Of a stretch of 35,076 bases of DNA, positions 6,436 through 14,265 are shown piece by piece; position 1 is the stretch's first letter, and every line of letters begins with the position of its first letter. The translations under genes were made by a program, and so were the position numbers. The notes under the pieces were generated by a model. The model was not told the DNA's origin. It made no database searches and saw only the letters and a program-made list of their open reading frames with translations. The stretch covers positions 1 through 35,076 of the forward strand of contig JACPRB010000306.1 in the NCBI GenBank assembly GCA_016190155.1, in the 5' to 3' direction. Source of the DNA: Planctomycetota bacterium (GTDB lineage: Bacteria > Planctomycetota > MHYJ01 > JACPRB01).

Positions 6436-7702
6436 ATATCTGCCCGTTCTCGACCTTGCATTCGAGCGTGAACAGCCGCGAGGGCCCGGAAACGCTCTCC
6501 CCCGTGACCACGTCGAATCGCCAGTGGTGCAGAGGACATGTCACGATCGTCCCCTCCAGCGTCCCCTCCGCCAAAGGCGCCCCCTGGTGCGGACAGGCCC
6601 CCTCCGTCGCGTAGATCGTCCCGTTGACCTTGAAGAGGGCGATCTGCCGCCCGGCGATCTCAAACGACCGGCCCCGCCCCTCAGGGACGTCTTCCACCTT
6701 GGCGACGGCCGTGAAGTCCACCGCCGGCGGCGGCTCCTCGACGTGAACCGTCGGAATGGTCTTCGTCTCCTCCAACGACGGCTCCGGTGGTTCCGAGGGC
6801 CCGGCTCCGCCGTCGGCCTTGGGCGCGGCACACCCCCGGCAGCCGGCCGCGGTCTTGGGCGCCCCGACGATGTCTTCGAAACCGACCACGACCCGCTCCT
6901 CGGACCCCTCAGGCACGATGGTCACTTCGCGCAGAAGCAGATTCTGGTCCACCACCACGCCGGCCGCCCCCTGGCGCGTCTGGATCCTCGCGCCCCTGGG
7001 AGGCAGCAGATCCCGCGCCTCGCCGTAGGCCACATACTCGTAACGCAGGCAGCACAAGAGCTTCCCGCATCGGCCCGTGATCTTCGACGGATCCGCCGTG
7101 TGCTTCTGGATCTTCGCCATGTCCATCGTGATACCGCCCAGATCCTTGAGCAGCCCGCGGCAGCACAGCTCCAGTCCACAATGCCCGCAATCGCCCACCA
7201 GACGAGCCTCGTCGCGCGCCCCCACCTGCTTCAGCTCGATGCGACAACGAAACTCGTGCGCGAGCCTCCGCACGAGCTCGCGGAAGTCGACGCGCGTCTC
7301 CGACACGAAATAGACGACCACGCGCTCGCCGCCGAAGAGATGATCGAGCTCGACGACCTTCATCGGGAGATTGAGCTTCTTCACCTCCTCCCTCGCGTAT
7401 TGGATCTGGCGCGCGCGCGTCTCGCGACCGATGCGTTCGGCGTTGCGAAGATCGTCGGGCGAAGCCCTCCGGAGCAGATCGCCCAAACCGTCGGACGACG
7501 CCGCCTCCGAAAGGAGCTCCAGCGACGTCAACACGGTTCCGAGCTCCCGGCCGCGATCCGTCCGCACGATGCACCGGTCCCGCTGCTTGACCAGTCCTTC
7601 GCGGTCGGTCTTGAATCGGCTCACATAGGCCATCTTCCCGTAGCGCACGGTCGCGCAGTAGAGCGCGCGCTTCGCCTGTACCGTTCGTGGATCTCCCGCC
7701 AT
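6422..7702 (-). CDS. RicT/YaaT (PSP1) protein fused to a C-terminal Rieske [2Fe-2S] domain
   Basis: The 544-aa ORF in the track overlaps ispG. The likely start is ATG 7702, 5 nt after the ispG stop, with an AGGGG site formed by the ispG stop region, giving 426 aa. Residues about 12-280 are a PSP1/RicT domain with its cysteine set (CGHCGLELCC 172-181, RCGKLLCC 212-218). In B. subtilis RicT works with RicA and RicF in RNA maturation and carries Fe-S clusters. After a Pro/Glu linker (281-330), residues 331-426 are a Rieske-type domain with both ligand pairs, CPH (370-372) and CPLHH (389-393). B. subtilis RicT has no such extension. No signal or membrane segment is seen, so the protein should be cytoplasmic. 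Confidence 0.9.
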   Translation of the reverse strand: MAGDPRTVQAKRALYCATVRYGKMAYVSRFKTDREGLVKQRDRCIVRTDRGRELGTVLTSLELLSEAASSDGLGDLLRRASPDDLRNAERIGRETRARQIQYAREEVKKLNLPMKVVELDHLFGGERVVVYFVSETRVDFRELVRRLAHEFRCRIELKQVGARDEARLVGDCGHCGLELCCRGLLKDLGGITMDMAKIQKHTADPSKITGRCGKLLCCLRYEYVAYGEARDLLPPRGARIQTRQGAAGVVVDQNLLLREVTIVPEGSEERVVVGFEDIVGAPKTAAGCRGCAAPKADGGAGPSEPPEPSLEETKTIPTVHVEEPPPAVDFTAVAKVEDVPEGRGRSFEIAGRQIALFKVNGTIYATEGACPHQGAPLAEGTLEGTIVTCPLHHWRFDVVTGESVSGPSRLFTLECKVENGQIFVKV

Positions 7703-7707
7703 CGGAC

Positions 7708-8820
7708 TCACCCCTGCATCGCTGATGCCGCACGTTGCGCCGCCAGACGCCGAATCTCCTTCTCCAGCTCGTCGACCATGTCGCACTCTCTCACGCGCCG
7801 GAGTTCCTTCCCTTCCCGAAAGATGACGCCCCGCTCTTTCTCTCCGGCCACGCCGATGTCCGCCTCGGCCGCCTCGCCGGGTCCGTTGACCGCGCATCCC
7901 AGGATCGAGATCCGGATCGGGACCTTGACATCCTTGATGCGCTCCTTCACCTCGTTGACGATCTTCTCCAGATCGATCTGAATGCGCCCGCACGCCGGGC
8001 AAGCGACGATCTCGGGCTCGCGCACCCGCCGGCCCGTCGCCTTCAGGATGTCCCACGCCGCCTGCACCTCGAGCGCCTTATCTCCCGTCAGCGATACTCG
8101 AATCGTGTCCCCGATCCCGTCGCATAGGAGCGAGCCGATGCCGACCGCGCTCTTGATCGCGCCGTACCCGGGAAGGCCCGCTTCCGTCACGCCCAGATGC
8201 GAAGGAACGTCGGAGATCTCGGCCCACCGGCGATAGCTCTCGATCATCCACGACGTCGTCGTGGATTTCAGCGACACGACGATGTCCCGGAATCCGATCG
8301 ACTCGAGAAACTCGCAGTGACGTCGCGCGCTCTCGACCATCGCCTCGGGCCGCGGACTGCCGTACTTCTCCAAGAGGTCCTTCTCGACCGAGCCGGAGTT
8401 GACCCCGACCCGCATCGAGACGCCTTTCTTCCGGGCGGCCTCGGCCACGAGCCGAACCCGCTCGCGACCCACCGTGTCGAACGTACCCGCCAGTCCCGCG
8501 ATGTTCCCCGGATTCAGCCTGATCTTGTCGACCCCCTGCTCGATGGCCGTCAGCGCGAACTTGTAGTTGAAATGGATGTCGGCCACGAGGGGGACGGGAC
8601 CCAGAAACCCCTTGACCGCGCCGACCGCCTCGGCGTCCGCTTGGTCAAAGACCGCCACACGGACGATTTCGCACGCCGCATCCAACATCCGCCGGACTTC
8701 GGCCTTCGTCGCCTCCACATCGGAGGTCTTCGTGGTGGTCAACGACTGGACCCAAATGGGATTCTCGCCTCCGACGACGAGCTTCCCGCAAGGGACTTCA
8801 CGGGTCCTATGACGCTTCAT
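7708..8820 (-). CDS. ispG: 4-hydroxy-3-methylbut-2-en-1-yl diphosphate synthase (flavodoxin/ferredoxin)
   Basis: This 370-aa protein matches IspG/GcpE, the [4Fe-4S] enzyme converting MEcPP to HMBPP in the non-mevalonate isoprenoid pathway. Visible features are the TIM-barrel start (VGGENPIWVQSLTTTKT), LVADIHFNYKFALTAIEQG, KIRLNPGNIAG and the C-terminal cluster ligands in CPACGR and LGCAVNGPGEA. The length is that of the short bacterial form. The start at 8820 has no strong Shine-Dalgarno. It heads a minus-strand run with the RicT-Rieske gene and nuoB, all three being Fe-S proteins. Confidence 0.95.
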   Translation of the reverse strand: MKRHRTREVPCGKLVVGGENPIWVQSLTTTKTSDVEATKAEVRRMLDAACEIVRVAVFDQADAEAVGAVKGFLGPVPLVADIHFNYKFALTAIEQGVDKIRLNPGNIAGLAGTFDTVGRERVRLVAEAARKKGVSMRVGVNSGSVEKDLLEKYGSPRPEAMVESARRHCEFLESIGFRDIVVSLKSTTTSWMIESYRRWAEISDVPSHLGVTEAGLPGYGAIKSAVGIGSLLCDGIGDTIRVSLTGDKALEVQAAWDILKATGRRVREPEIVACPACGRIQIDLEKIVNEVKERIKDVKVPIRISILGCAVNGPGEAAEADIGVAGEKERGVIFREGKELRRVRECDMVDELEKEIRRLAAQRAASAMQG

Positions 8821-8875
8821 GCAGCAGGCTATGCTACAGAAAGCCGACCGGGATCACAATGGAGTCCCCAGCCCG

Positions 8876-9142
8876 CTACCGGACCGCCTTGCACACGATC
8901 AGGTACCGAGCGGGCAATTCCGGTCCCGCAGGTTCGAAACTCTCGAACTCCCAGCCCGCCTTCTCCATGGCCCGCAGGTAGTCCGGAACCTCCTCGAACT
9001 CCAAGGGCGCGCTCACCACGCGCTCCGGATGGGCCCGCGGCAATCGCGCGTCGCTGACGGCCGATTCCATCCTCCGCCAATCGGGTTCCACGTGGCATCC
9101 CAAGGCGACCACCATTCCCACGGCGACCAATACATTTTTCAT
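8876..9142 (-). CDS. Small putative lipoprotein
   Basis: The track lists 110 aa, but the internal ATG at 9142 gives an 88-aa protein that starts with a clean lipoprotein signal (MKNVLVAVGMVVALGC), so that start is preferred. The mature part has no recognised domain. The C-terminal half (LRAMEKAGWEFESFEP...ARYLIVCKAVR) looks like a small alpha/beta fold, as seen in short DUF-type 'how-well-did-it-change' domains. It is divergent from the kinase gene and follows no other gene closely. Confidence 0.65.
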   Translation of the reverse strand: MKNVLVAVGMVVALGCHVEPDWRRMESAVSDARLPRAHPERVVSAPLEFEEVPDYLRAMEKAGWEFESFEPAGPELPARYLIVCKAVR

Positions 9143-9230
9143 GGCGATTCCGCTGGCTCCCGCTCCCACGTTTGGGGGATCATATAATGCGGACGAACGG
9201 CGGCGCAATCTCCCTGCGAGGATTCCGCCC

Positions 9231-10349
9231 GTGGCTCATCGCCCTAACGAAGACCTGGAGCGCCTTTCCGCGGAGCTCGCGCTCGAGAAGGCGGGCGACG
9301 CCGGCCGGCTCCAGGACCGGCTCGAAACGATGCTGAATACCGGGCTGATCGACACGGACACCCTCTTCCGGCTGCTCGAGAAGCGCGAGTCGCAGATCGA
9401 GGCGCCGCCCGACGTCAAGGCGCGGCTCTTCGGACGTCTCGCGGTGGAGGGCGGATTCGTCTCGCCTCCCGACCTGGAGGCCGCGCTCCGAGAACAGCAG
9501 GTGCTGGTGCAGCGCGGTCTGCCCATGCCGCTCGGCCAGATCCTCCAGCGCGCGGGCAAGCTCCAGATGCACCAAGTCCTCGAACTCCTGCGCCGACAGG
9601 ACAAGCACGTCGTCTCATGCCCCTGCGGCAAGCGTTATCTGATCGAGCATCCACGGCCGGACTCGCGCTATCAATGCGGCCGTTGCGGCCGCCGGCTCGA
9701 GGCGCCCGAACCGACGGCGCTGCCGGCCGGCACCCGCGTGGGTCGATTCGAAATCGAGGCGGAGATCGGCCGCGGCGCGACGGGCATCGTCTACCGCGCC
9801 CGCGATCTTCGGTTGAATCGGACCGTGGCGTTGAAACTGCTCGCCGGCCACGACGCCCAGCGGTTCCGGCGCGAGGCCGCGGCGATCGCCCGGCTGCGCC
9901 ACCCGCACATCGTGGCCGTCCATGAAGCCGATGAGGCGGACGGCCGCCAGTACGTCGCCATGGATCTCCTGGAAGGGCGGACCCTCGATCAAGCGGATCT
10001 CGGCCGGCGTCAGGCCGTCGAGGTCCTTCTGCGCGTCGCGCGCGCCGTCGCCTACGCGCACGAGCAGGGCGTGGTGCATCGCGACTTGCGGCCCCGCAAC
10101 ATCATCGTGCAGCGAACGCGCCGGGGCGTCTGGCCGTTCGTGCTGGACTTCGCGGTCCCGCCGCCCGACGCGCCGGCTGATCTCGCCGCCGACTGCGCGT
10201 CCCTGGCGGCGATCCTGCGCTCGTATGCGGGCGGCGACAAGCGGCTGCTCGCCCTGGCCGCCGAGCCGCCGGCGTCGGCCGAACGGTTCGCCGAGGAGCT
10301 GCGCACGTGGCTGGAGGCATCTCGTCCACGCCGGCGCGAAGAGGGCTGA
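9231..10349 (+). CDS. Truncated Ser/Thr kinase-like protein with zinc ribbon
   Basis: GTG 9231 is preferred over the track start at 9141, which would overlap the divergent lipoprotein; this gives 372 aa. Residues about 60-125 form a helical module shared with the 1402-aa kinase. A zinc ribbon follows (CPCGKRYLI...CGRCG, 130-152). The kinase N-lobe is intact (GRGATGIVY 180-188, VALK with K202). The catalytic loop is HRDLRPRN (283-290), with Arg replacing the usual Lys. The DFG motif reads DFA (306-308). There is no activation segment, APE motif or normal C-lobe, and the protein ends about 65 residues later. It may be a pseudokinase or scaffold. TATAAT at 9183-9188 could be a -10 element but has no matching -35. 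Confidence 0.75.
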   Translation: MAHRPNEDLERLSAELALEKAGDAGRLQDRLETMLNTGLIDTDTLFRLLEKRESQIEAPPDVKARLFGRLAVEGGFVSPPDLEAALREQQVLVQRGLPMPLGQILQRAGKLQMHQVLELLRRQDKHVVSCPCGKRYLIEHPRPDSRYQCGRCGRRLEAPEPTALPAGTRVGRFEIEAEIGRGATGIVYRARDLRLNRTVALKLLAGHDAQRFRREAAAIARLRHPHIVAVHEADEADGRQYVAMDLLEGRTLDQADLGRRQAVEVLLRVARAVAYAHEQGVVHRDLRPRNIIVQRTRRGVWPFVLDFAVPPPDAPADLAADCASLAAILRSYAGGDKRLLALAAEPPASAERFAEELRTWLEASRPRRREEG

Positions 10350-10358
10350 CGGCGCCTC

Positions 10359-10868
10359 CTACGGCCTCGTCGACGCGGCGGTGCTGCGGAATCGGGCCAG
10401 CTCCCGCGGCTCTCTCCCGAATTCCGGGATGATGACGAACATGCGCAGTCGGGTCCCCAAAAGGCGCGCCACCTGTTCCCCGAGATCCGATCCGACGGCA
10501 CGCGGGATCCCCTTGACGGTCAGAACGCCCCCTCGGAACCGCACCTGAAGGTTCCACACGGCGTCGTTGTCGATGAGCCGGACGTGATCCACCTCCGTCA
10601 CATCGAGCGCGCGACGACGAGTCCAATGGAAGAAACTCGTCGAATGGACGAGTCTCTTGCGCTCGTGATCGAGCGCGAGCGTCTCTCGGCGCCCCATGAC
10701 AAGCACGGAGACGACGAGGAACGAAACCAGCACGCCGGCCGCCCAAGCCAACGAGGCGCCGCTCAGATGAAAGACGCCGGCGCTGATGATCCCCAACGCG
10801 GACAGGGCCGCGCCGTTGGCCGCCGACCGTCTCTCGTACAACACTTCGTTACTCGCCCGATGCATCAC
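10359..10868 (-). CDS. Two-helix membrane protein, unknown function
   Basis: The gene encodes 169 aa from an ATG. Two closely spaced membrane segments lie at about 19-36 and 40-58, after which MGRRETLALDHERKRLVHSTSFFHW begins a soluble beta-rich part with alternating strands (VRLIDNDAVWNLQVRF, LTVKGIPRAV). The layout resembles small membrane proteins with a PH-like cytoplasmic domain, but this is a structural guess. It is convergent with the truncated kinase, 9 bp away. Confidence 0.65.
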   Translation of the reverse strand: MMHRASNEVLYERRSAANGAALSALGIISAGVFHLSGASLAWAAGVLVSFLVVSVLVMGRRETLALDHERKRLVHSTSFFHWTRRRALDVTEVDHVRLIDNDAVWNLQVRFRGGVLTVKGIPRAVGSDLGEQVARLLGTRLRMFVIIPEFGREPRELARFRSTAASTRP

Positions 10869-11315
10869 TCACCCAACTTTTATTCGCCGCGGCGCGAAAA
10901 GTCTTCAAGATTATGTGGGCTCCGCGCTCCCGAAAAACGGCATCGTTCAAATGAGAGTAACAGTCCCGGCAGGCTCATCGAGCACAGGAGCTTCTTCTCA
11001 GGGTCCTCCGCGTCCTCTGCTGTGCTAATCGATCAAATCTTTGTGCTACGACAAGATTTTTCATGAACCTCCAGGCCAGTCGCCGGAGTATCTCTGAGGA
11101 AGCCAGGAAACCAGGAAAGGAAGTCGGTCGTCCTACCCTTCGGTCTTCCTCCTGGCTTCCTGGCTTCCTCAGAGTATTCTCCGGACGGAAGACGGAGGAT
11201 CCCCGAGTTCGGTTGCGGTCGCCGCGCTGGGCGCTCTGCGCCTCTCTGTTTCCTCGCACAACCCCAGATTGAACCGTGCCCGAAAAACGACTCGGAATCG
11301 CGAATCCGCCGCCGT
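10869..11315. other. 447-bp intergenic region with repeats, no gene seen
   Basis: No ORF here looks coding. The left part holds AGCACAG...CTGTGCT (an inverted heptamer pair near 10980-11025) around a CT-rich tract. The middle holds the imperfect inverted repeat at 11085-11182. The right part is CT-rich. The region separates two minus-strand genes, so it should contain the promoter of the membrane protein gene at 10868. Confidence 0.6.
11085..11182. repeat. Long imperfect inverted repeat built from 8-bp units
   Basis: A left arm (11085-11123, ggagtatctctgaggaag...) and a right arm (11145-11182) are near-exact reverse complements over about 38 bp around a 21-bp spacer. Inside each arm the motif GGAAnCCA repeats every 8 bp (ggaagcca, ggaaacca). 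It could form a strong cruciform or RNA hairpin and may act as a terminator-like structure for neither neighbour in particular. Confidence 0.75.
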
Positions 11316-11825
11316 TCAGGCCGGGTCTTCTCCGGGTCCTCTCTCGCCGTACAACTCGGGCGCCGCCCACGGCGCCAACGCCATCACCACCGCCGCCCGC
11401 GTCGCCTCCTCGCGCGTCACCCTGCCCCGCGTCGCCGCTGCGACGGCTCCCCCGCCCCGGCCGGCGAAAAACCGGCCGAGCTCCTCATCCCCCTTCACGA
11501 CGGCGTGCACGAGCCGATCCGGCAGCGGGAAGAACGGGCTCCCTCCCAACGACGTGCGCTTCCCGTCGGTCACCGCGGCCAGCGTGACGTTGTAATAAGT
11601 TCCGCGCAGACGAAACACGCCGGCCTCGATCCCCACGCCGAAATCGGCTCCGGCCAGCGCGCGTTCGGCACGCGAGAGGGCCCCCTCCACGATCTGACCG
11701 AGCGAAACCGGCTGGGGAGGCGCGCCGCCGGGGGCGGCCACACCCAGGACCTTGACCCTCCGTCCGAACGCCGCTCGAACGGCCCGCAGCTTCACCGGAT
11801 TGGAGGTCGCGACATGGACGATCAT
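11316..11825 (-). CDS. DUF84/YjjX-type non-canonical purine NTP phosphatase
   Basis: This 169-aa protein starts MIVHVATSNPVKLRAVRAAF, the substrate-binding loop of the Maf/ITPase-related DUF84 family. It also has the family's GVGIEAGV and GTYYNVTLAAV motifs. The family (E. coli YjjX) hydrolyses inosine/xanthosine triphosphates and so cleans the nucleotide pool. Its ATG overlaps the stop of the upstream methyltransferase gene by 4 nt (ATGA), so the two are probably translated together. The function is from family membership; the active site was not checked residue by residue. Confidence 0.85.
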   Translation of the reverse strand: MIVHVATSNPVKLRAVRAAFGRRVKVLGVAAPGGAPPQPVSLGQIVEGALSRAERALAGADFGVGIEAGVFRLRGTYYNVTLAAVTDGKRTSLGGSPFFPLPDRLVHAVVKGDEELGRFFAGRGGGAVAAATRGRVTREEATRAAVVMALAPWAAPELYGERGPGEDPA

Positions 11826-13684
11826 CGTCCGGCCTTGCGAGCCTGACTCCGGATATGGCCCGCCAGCTCGATCGCTTGCCGGATGTTCCCGAACGGGGGG
11901 ATGATGTAGAACCCCGGCGCGAACTCCGCGGCCGCGTCCGCCAGCTCGAACGCGATCTTCATCCCCTCGTCCCGCTGCGCCTCCTCGGGAACGGACTTCA
12001 TCCGCTCGACGAGGGCCGCCGGCATCGCGATCCCCGGCACCTCATGGGCCAGGAACTCCGCGTTGCGCGCGCTGACCATCGGCAGCACGCCGAAGAAGAC
12101 CGGGAAATCCCCGACCGTCTCGCGCAAACGCCGATAGACCTGCGGGATCTTGCCCCCGTCGTACAGCGGCTGCGACAGCGCGAACTGCGCGCCCGAATCG
12201 ATCTTCTTCTTGAGGCGCCGGATCTCGATGTCCACGTCCCTCCGGTTCGGATTGAACGCGCATCCGATGGAGAAGCTCGTCCGCCCCTCGATGGGATTGC
12301 CCGCGTAATCCTTCCCCTCGTTCATGTTGCGGATCAGTCGCACCAGCTCGAAGGAGTTCAGATCGTAGACCGAGGTGGCCATCGGCTGATCGCCGACCTT
12401 CGCCGGATCGCCCGTCACCGCCAGGATCGAGGAGACCCCGAGCACCGCCGCTTCGAGCAGCGTCGACTGCAACGCGATCAGATTGCGATCGCGACACGAC
12501 AGGTGCATGATCGTCGGAATGCCCTCACGCTCCATCAGATGGGCCATCCCCACGTGTCCCATCCGCATGACCGCCAGCGGATTGTCCCCGATCGTCACGG
12601 CGTCCACTCCCGCGTCGCACAGCTTGCGCGCCCCTCGCAGGATCTTCCGGTAATCGAGCCCCCGAGGCGGATCGAGTTCCACCACGACCAGCCGTTCCGC
12701 CGCCACTCGCTCCCGCAGCGGACGCTTCGGAGGCGCCGACGCGGGGCCGCGCACCTCCACCACCGGGGCCGCCGGCGGCTCGAGCGCGGCCGCCCTGAGG
12801 AAGCGCCGGGGCATGGGGCGACTGCCCTTGAGCTTTTCGGCGATGGCGCGGATGTGGGCCGGTCCCGTCCCGCAGCACCCGCCCACCAGATTGGCTCCCG
12901 CGTTGACCATCCGTTTCGCCTGCGCCGCCAGATATTCCGGGGTGGTGAGGTAGATGTAGCGTCCGTCGACGAACTCCGGCATGCCGGCGTTCGGAAAGGC
13001 GGACAGGCGCGCCCTGGTCATCGTCCCCATCCGCTCGAGCACCTTGGCGGTCCAGTGCGGAACGGTGCAGTTGGCGCCGATGACGTCGGCGCCCGCCCGT
13101 TCGAGCTCCGCCAGCGCCTGCTCCGCGGAGACTCCCAGGGGCGTCTTGAGGTTCTCGACGAACGCCATCTGGCAGATCACGGGCAACCTCGTCCGATCCC
13201 GCGCCGCCTTGAGCGCGATCTTCAATTCGCCCAGATCCGTGAACGTCTCCAGGATCAGCGCGTCGCACCCGCCCTCGGCCAGCGCGGCCGCCTGCTCCCC
13301 GAACACGTCGAGCTTCTGGGCATCCGTCGGAGCCGCCTCCTCGTGCTTGATCCCCGTCAGCGGGCCGACCGAGCCCGCGACGAACACCTCGTCGCCGGCG
13401 GCCTCGCGCGCGAGGCGGGCGGCGGCTACGTTGATCTCGCGGACCTTGCCGTCCAGCTTGTACCGCGACAGCCGCAGCCGATTCGCCGTGAACGTGTTCG
13501 TCTCGATGAGTTCCGCGCCGGCTTCGACGTACTCGCGGTGAATCGTGCGTACGAGATGCGGCATCGTGAGATTGATCTCGTCCCAGCTCGGTCCGATGGG
13601 AACCCCCTTCGCGTAGATTTGAGTGCCCATCGCGCCGTCACCCACAAGGACGCGATCTTCGAGAGCTTTCAGGAAGTCCGGCAT
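11822..13684 (-). CDS. yitJ: Bifunctional homocysteine S-methyltransferase / 5,10-methylenetetrahydrofolate reductase
   Basis: The 620-aa protein is a two-domain fusion like B. subtilis YitJ. Residues 1-290 are a homocysteine methyltransferase barrel (LVGDGAMGTQIYAKG; zinc Cys in GANCTV near 205 and in GGCCGTGPAH near 272). After a Pro/Ala linker, residues about 325-620 are an MTHFR barrel (VTIGDNPLAVMR, SILAVTGDPAKVGDQ for FAD, ALSQPLYDGGKI for substrate). It should link folate one-carbon units to methionine synthesis. There is no B12-binding domain, so the methyl donor for the first half (methyl-folate or S-methylmethionine) is open. The downstream DUF84 gene overlaps it. Confidence 0.92.
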   Translation of the reverse strand: MPDFLKALEDRVLVGDGAMGTQIYAKGVPIGPSWDEINLTMPHLVRTIHREYVEAGAELIETNTFTANRLRLSRYKLDGKVREINVAAARLAREAAGDEVFVAGSVGPLTGIKHEEAAPTDAQKLDVFGEQAAALAEGGCDALILETFTDLGELKIALKAARDRTRLPVICQMAFVENLKTPLGVSAEQALAELERAGADVIGANCTVPHWTAKVLERMGTMTRARLSAFPNAGMPEFVDGRYIYLTTPEYLAAQAKRMVNAGANLVGGCCGTGPAHIRAIAEKLKGSRPMPRRFLRAAALEPPAAPVVEVRGPASAPPKRPLRERVAAERLVVVELDPPRGLDYRKILRGARKLCDAGVDAVTIGDNPLAVMRMGHVGMAHLMEREGIPTIMHLSCRDRNLIALQSTLLEAAVLGVSSILAVTGDPAKVGDQPMATSVYDLNSFELVRLIRNMNEGKDYAGNPIEGRTSFSIGCAFNPNRRDVDIEIRRLKKKIDSGAQFALSQPLYDGGKIPQVYRRLRETVGDFPVFFGVLPMVSARNAEFLAHEVPGIAMPAALVERMKSVPEEAQRDEGMKIAFELADAAAEFAPGFYIIPPFGNIRQAIELAGHIRSQARKAGR

Positions 13685-13707
13685 AACCCCCTAGCGGTAC
13701 TCAATAG

Positions 13708-13751
13708 CGAGTAGATAGTAGATAATTTGTACCTCGTCCACTATCTACTCG
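13708..13751. repeat. 12-bp inverted repeat between genes
   Basis: CGAGTAGATAGT (13708-13719) and its exact reverse complement (13740-13751) flank a 20-bp spacer. Partial copies of the same motif (gtagata, gatactgggtactgg) lie inside and beside it. It sits in the gap between the coiled-coil protein stop and the methyltransferase start, and could fold as a hairpin in the transcript. Confidence 0.7.
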
Positions 13752-13765
13752 ATACTGGGTACTGG

Positions 13766-14230
13766 TTAGTAGTCCTTTCGTTTCTTCTCCTTCTTCGGCC
13801 GCGGCAGGAAGCGCTTGAGCATCTCCGGCCCGATCCTCCGGAGCATATCGTCGCGCACGTCCTGAGGCATGGCGTCGTAGAAGTCCAACACCCGCTTCAG
13901 CAAACGCTCCTTGCCTTCCTCCTCCATCGCCCGCCACGTCTCGGCCGCCGCCTTGGCCGCCTTCTGCACCGCTTCCTTCTCTCCCGCCTCTTCGAGCTTC
14001 TCGCTGAGCGACCGGGCCGATCTCCAGAACTCCAGCAACCGCTTCCCCACTCCCTGATCGCGCCTGGGCACGAGCTTGTCCAGTTCCGCCCGCGCCTCTT
14101 CGAGCTCTTCTTCCAGCGCCCGGATCTTCTCCCGCAAGACGCCCGCGCCTTCCTTCTCGGACCCTTCGTCCTGCGCCGCGACGCCGCCCAACATCGCCGC
14201 CGCGCATCCTACAGCCGCCATGAAACGCAT
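13766..14230 (-). CDS. Exported coiled-coil protein
   Basis: The track shows a 301-aa frame, but the gene starts at ATG 14230 (154 aa), preceded by GGGAGGTG. Residues 1-19 are a signal peptide ending near GVAAQ, so the product is periplasmic or surface. Residues about 30-57 (LREKIRALEEELEEARAELD) form a coiled coil. The rest is helical and charged with a Lys/Arg-rich tail. It follows the large TPR kinase by 35 bp on the same strand and is probably the last gene of that operon. The family is unknown. Confidence 0.75.
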   Translation of the reverse strand: MRFMAAVGCAAAMLGGVAAQDEGSEKEGAGVLREKIRALEEELEEARAELDKLVPRRDQGVGKRLLEFWRSARSLSEKLEEAGEKEAVQKAAKAAAETWRAMEEEGKERLLKRVLDFYDAMPQDVRDDMLRRIGPEMLKRFLPRPKKEKKRKDY

Positions 14231-14265
14231 GCTCACACCTCCCCCGGCTCGCCCATCCACGCTGC

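Noticed and set aside
6275-7981. 568-aa plus-strand ORF
   Set aside because: Antisense to nuoB and the RicT-Rieske gene.
9183-9188. TATAAT as promoter of the truncated kinase
   Set aside because: No acceptable -35 hexamer at 16-18 bp; kept only as a note.
11855-13714. 619-aa plus-strand ORF
   Set aside because: Antisense to the methyltransferase/MTHFR fusion.
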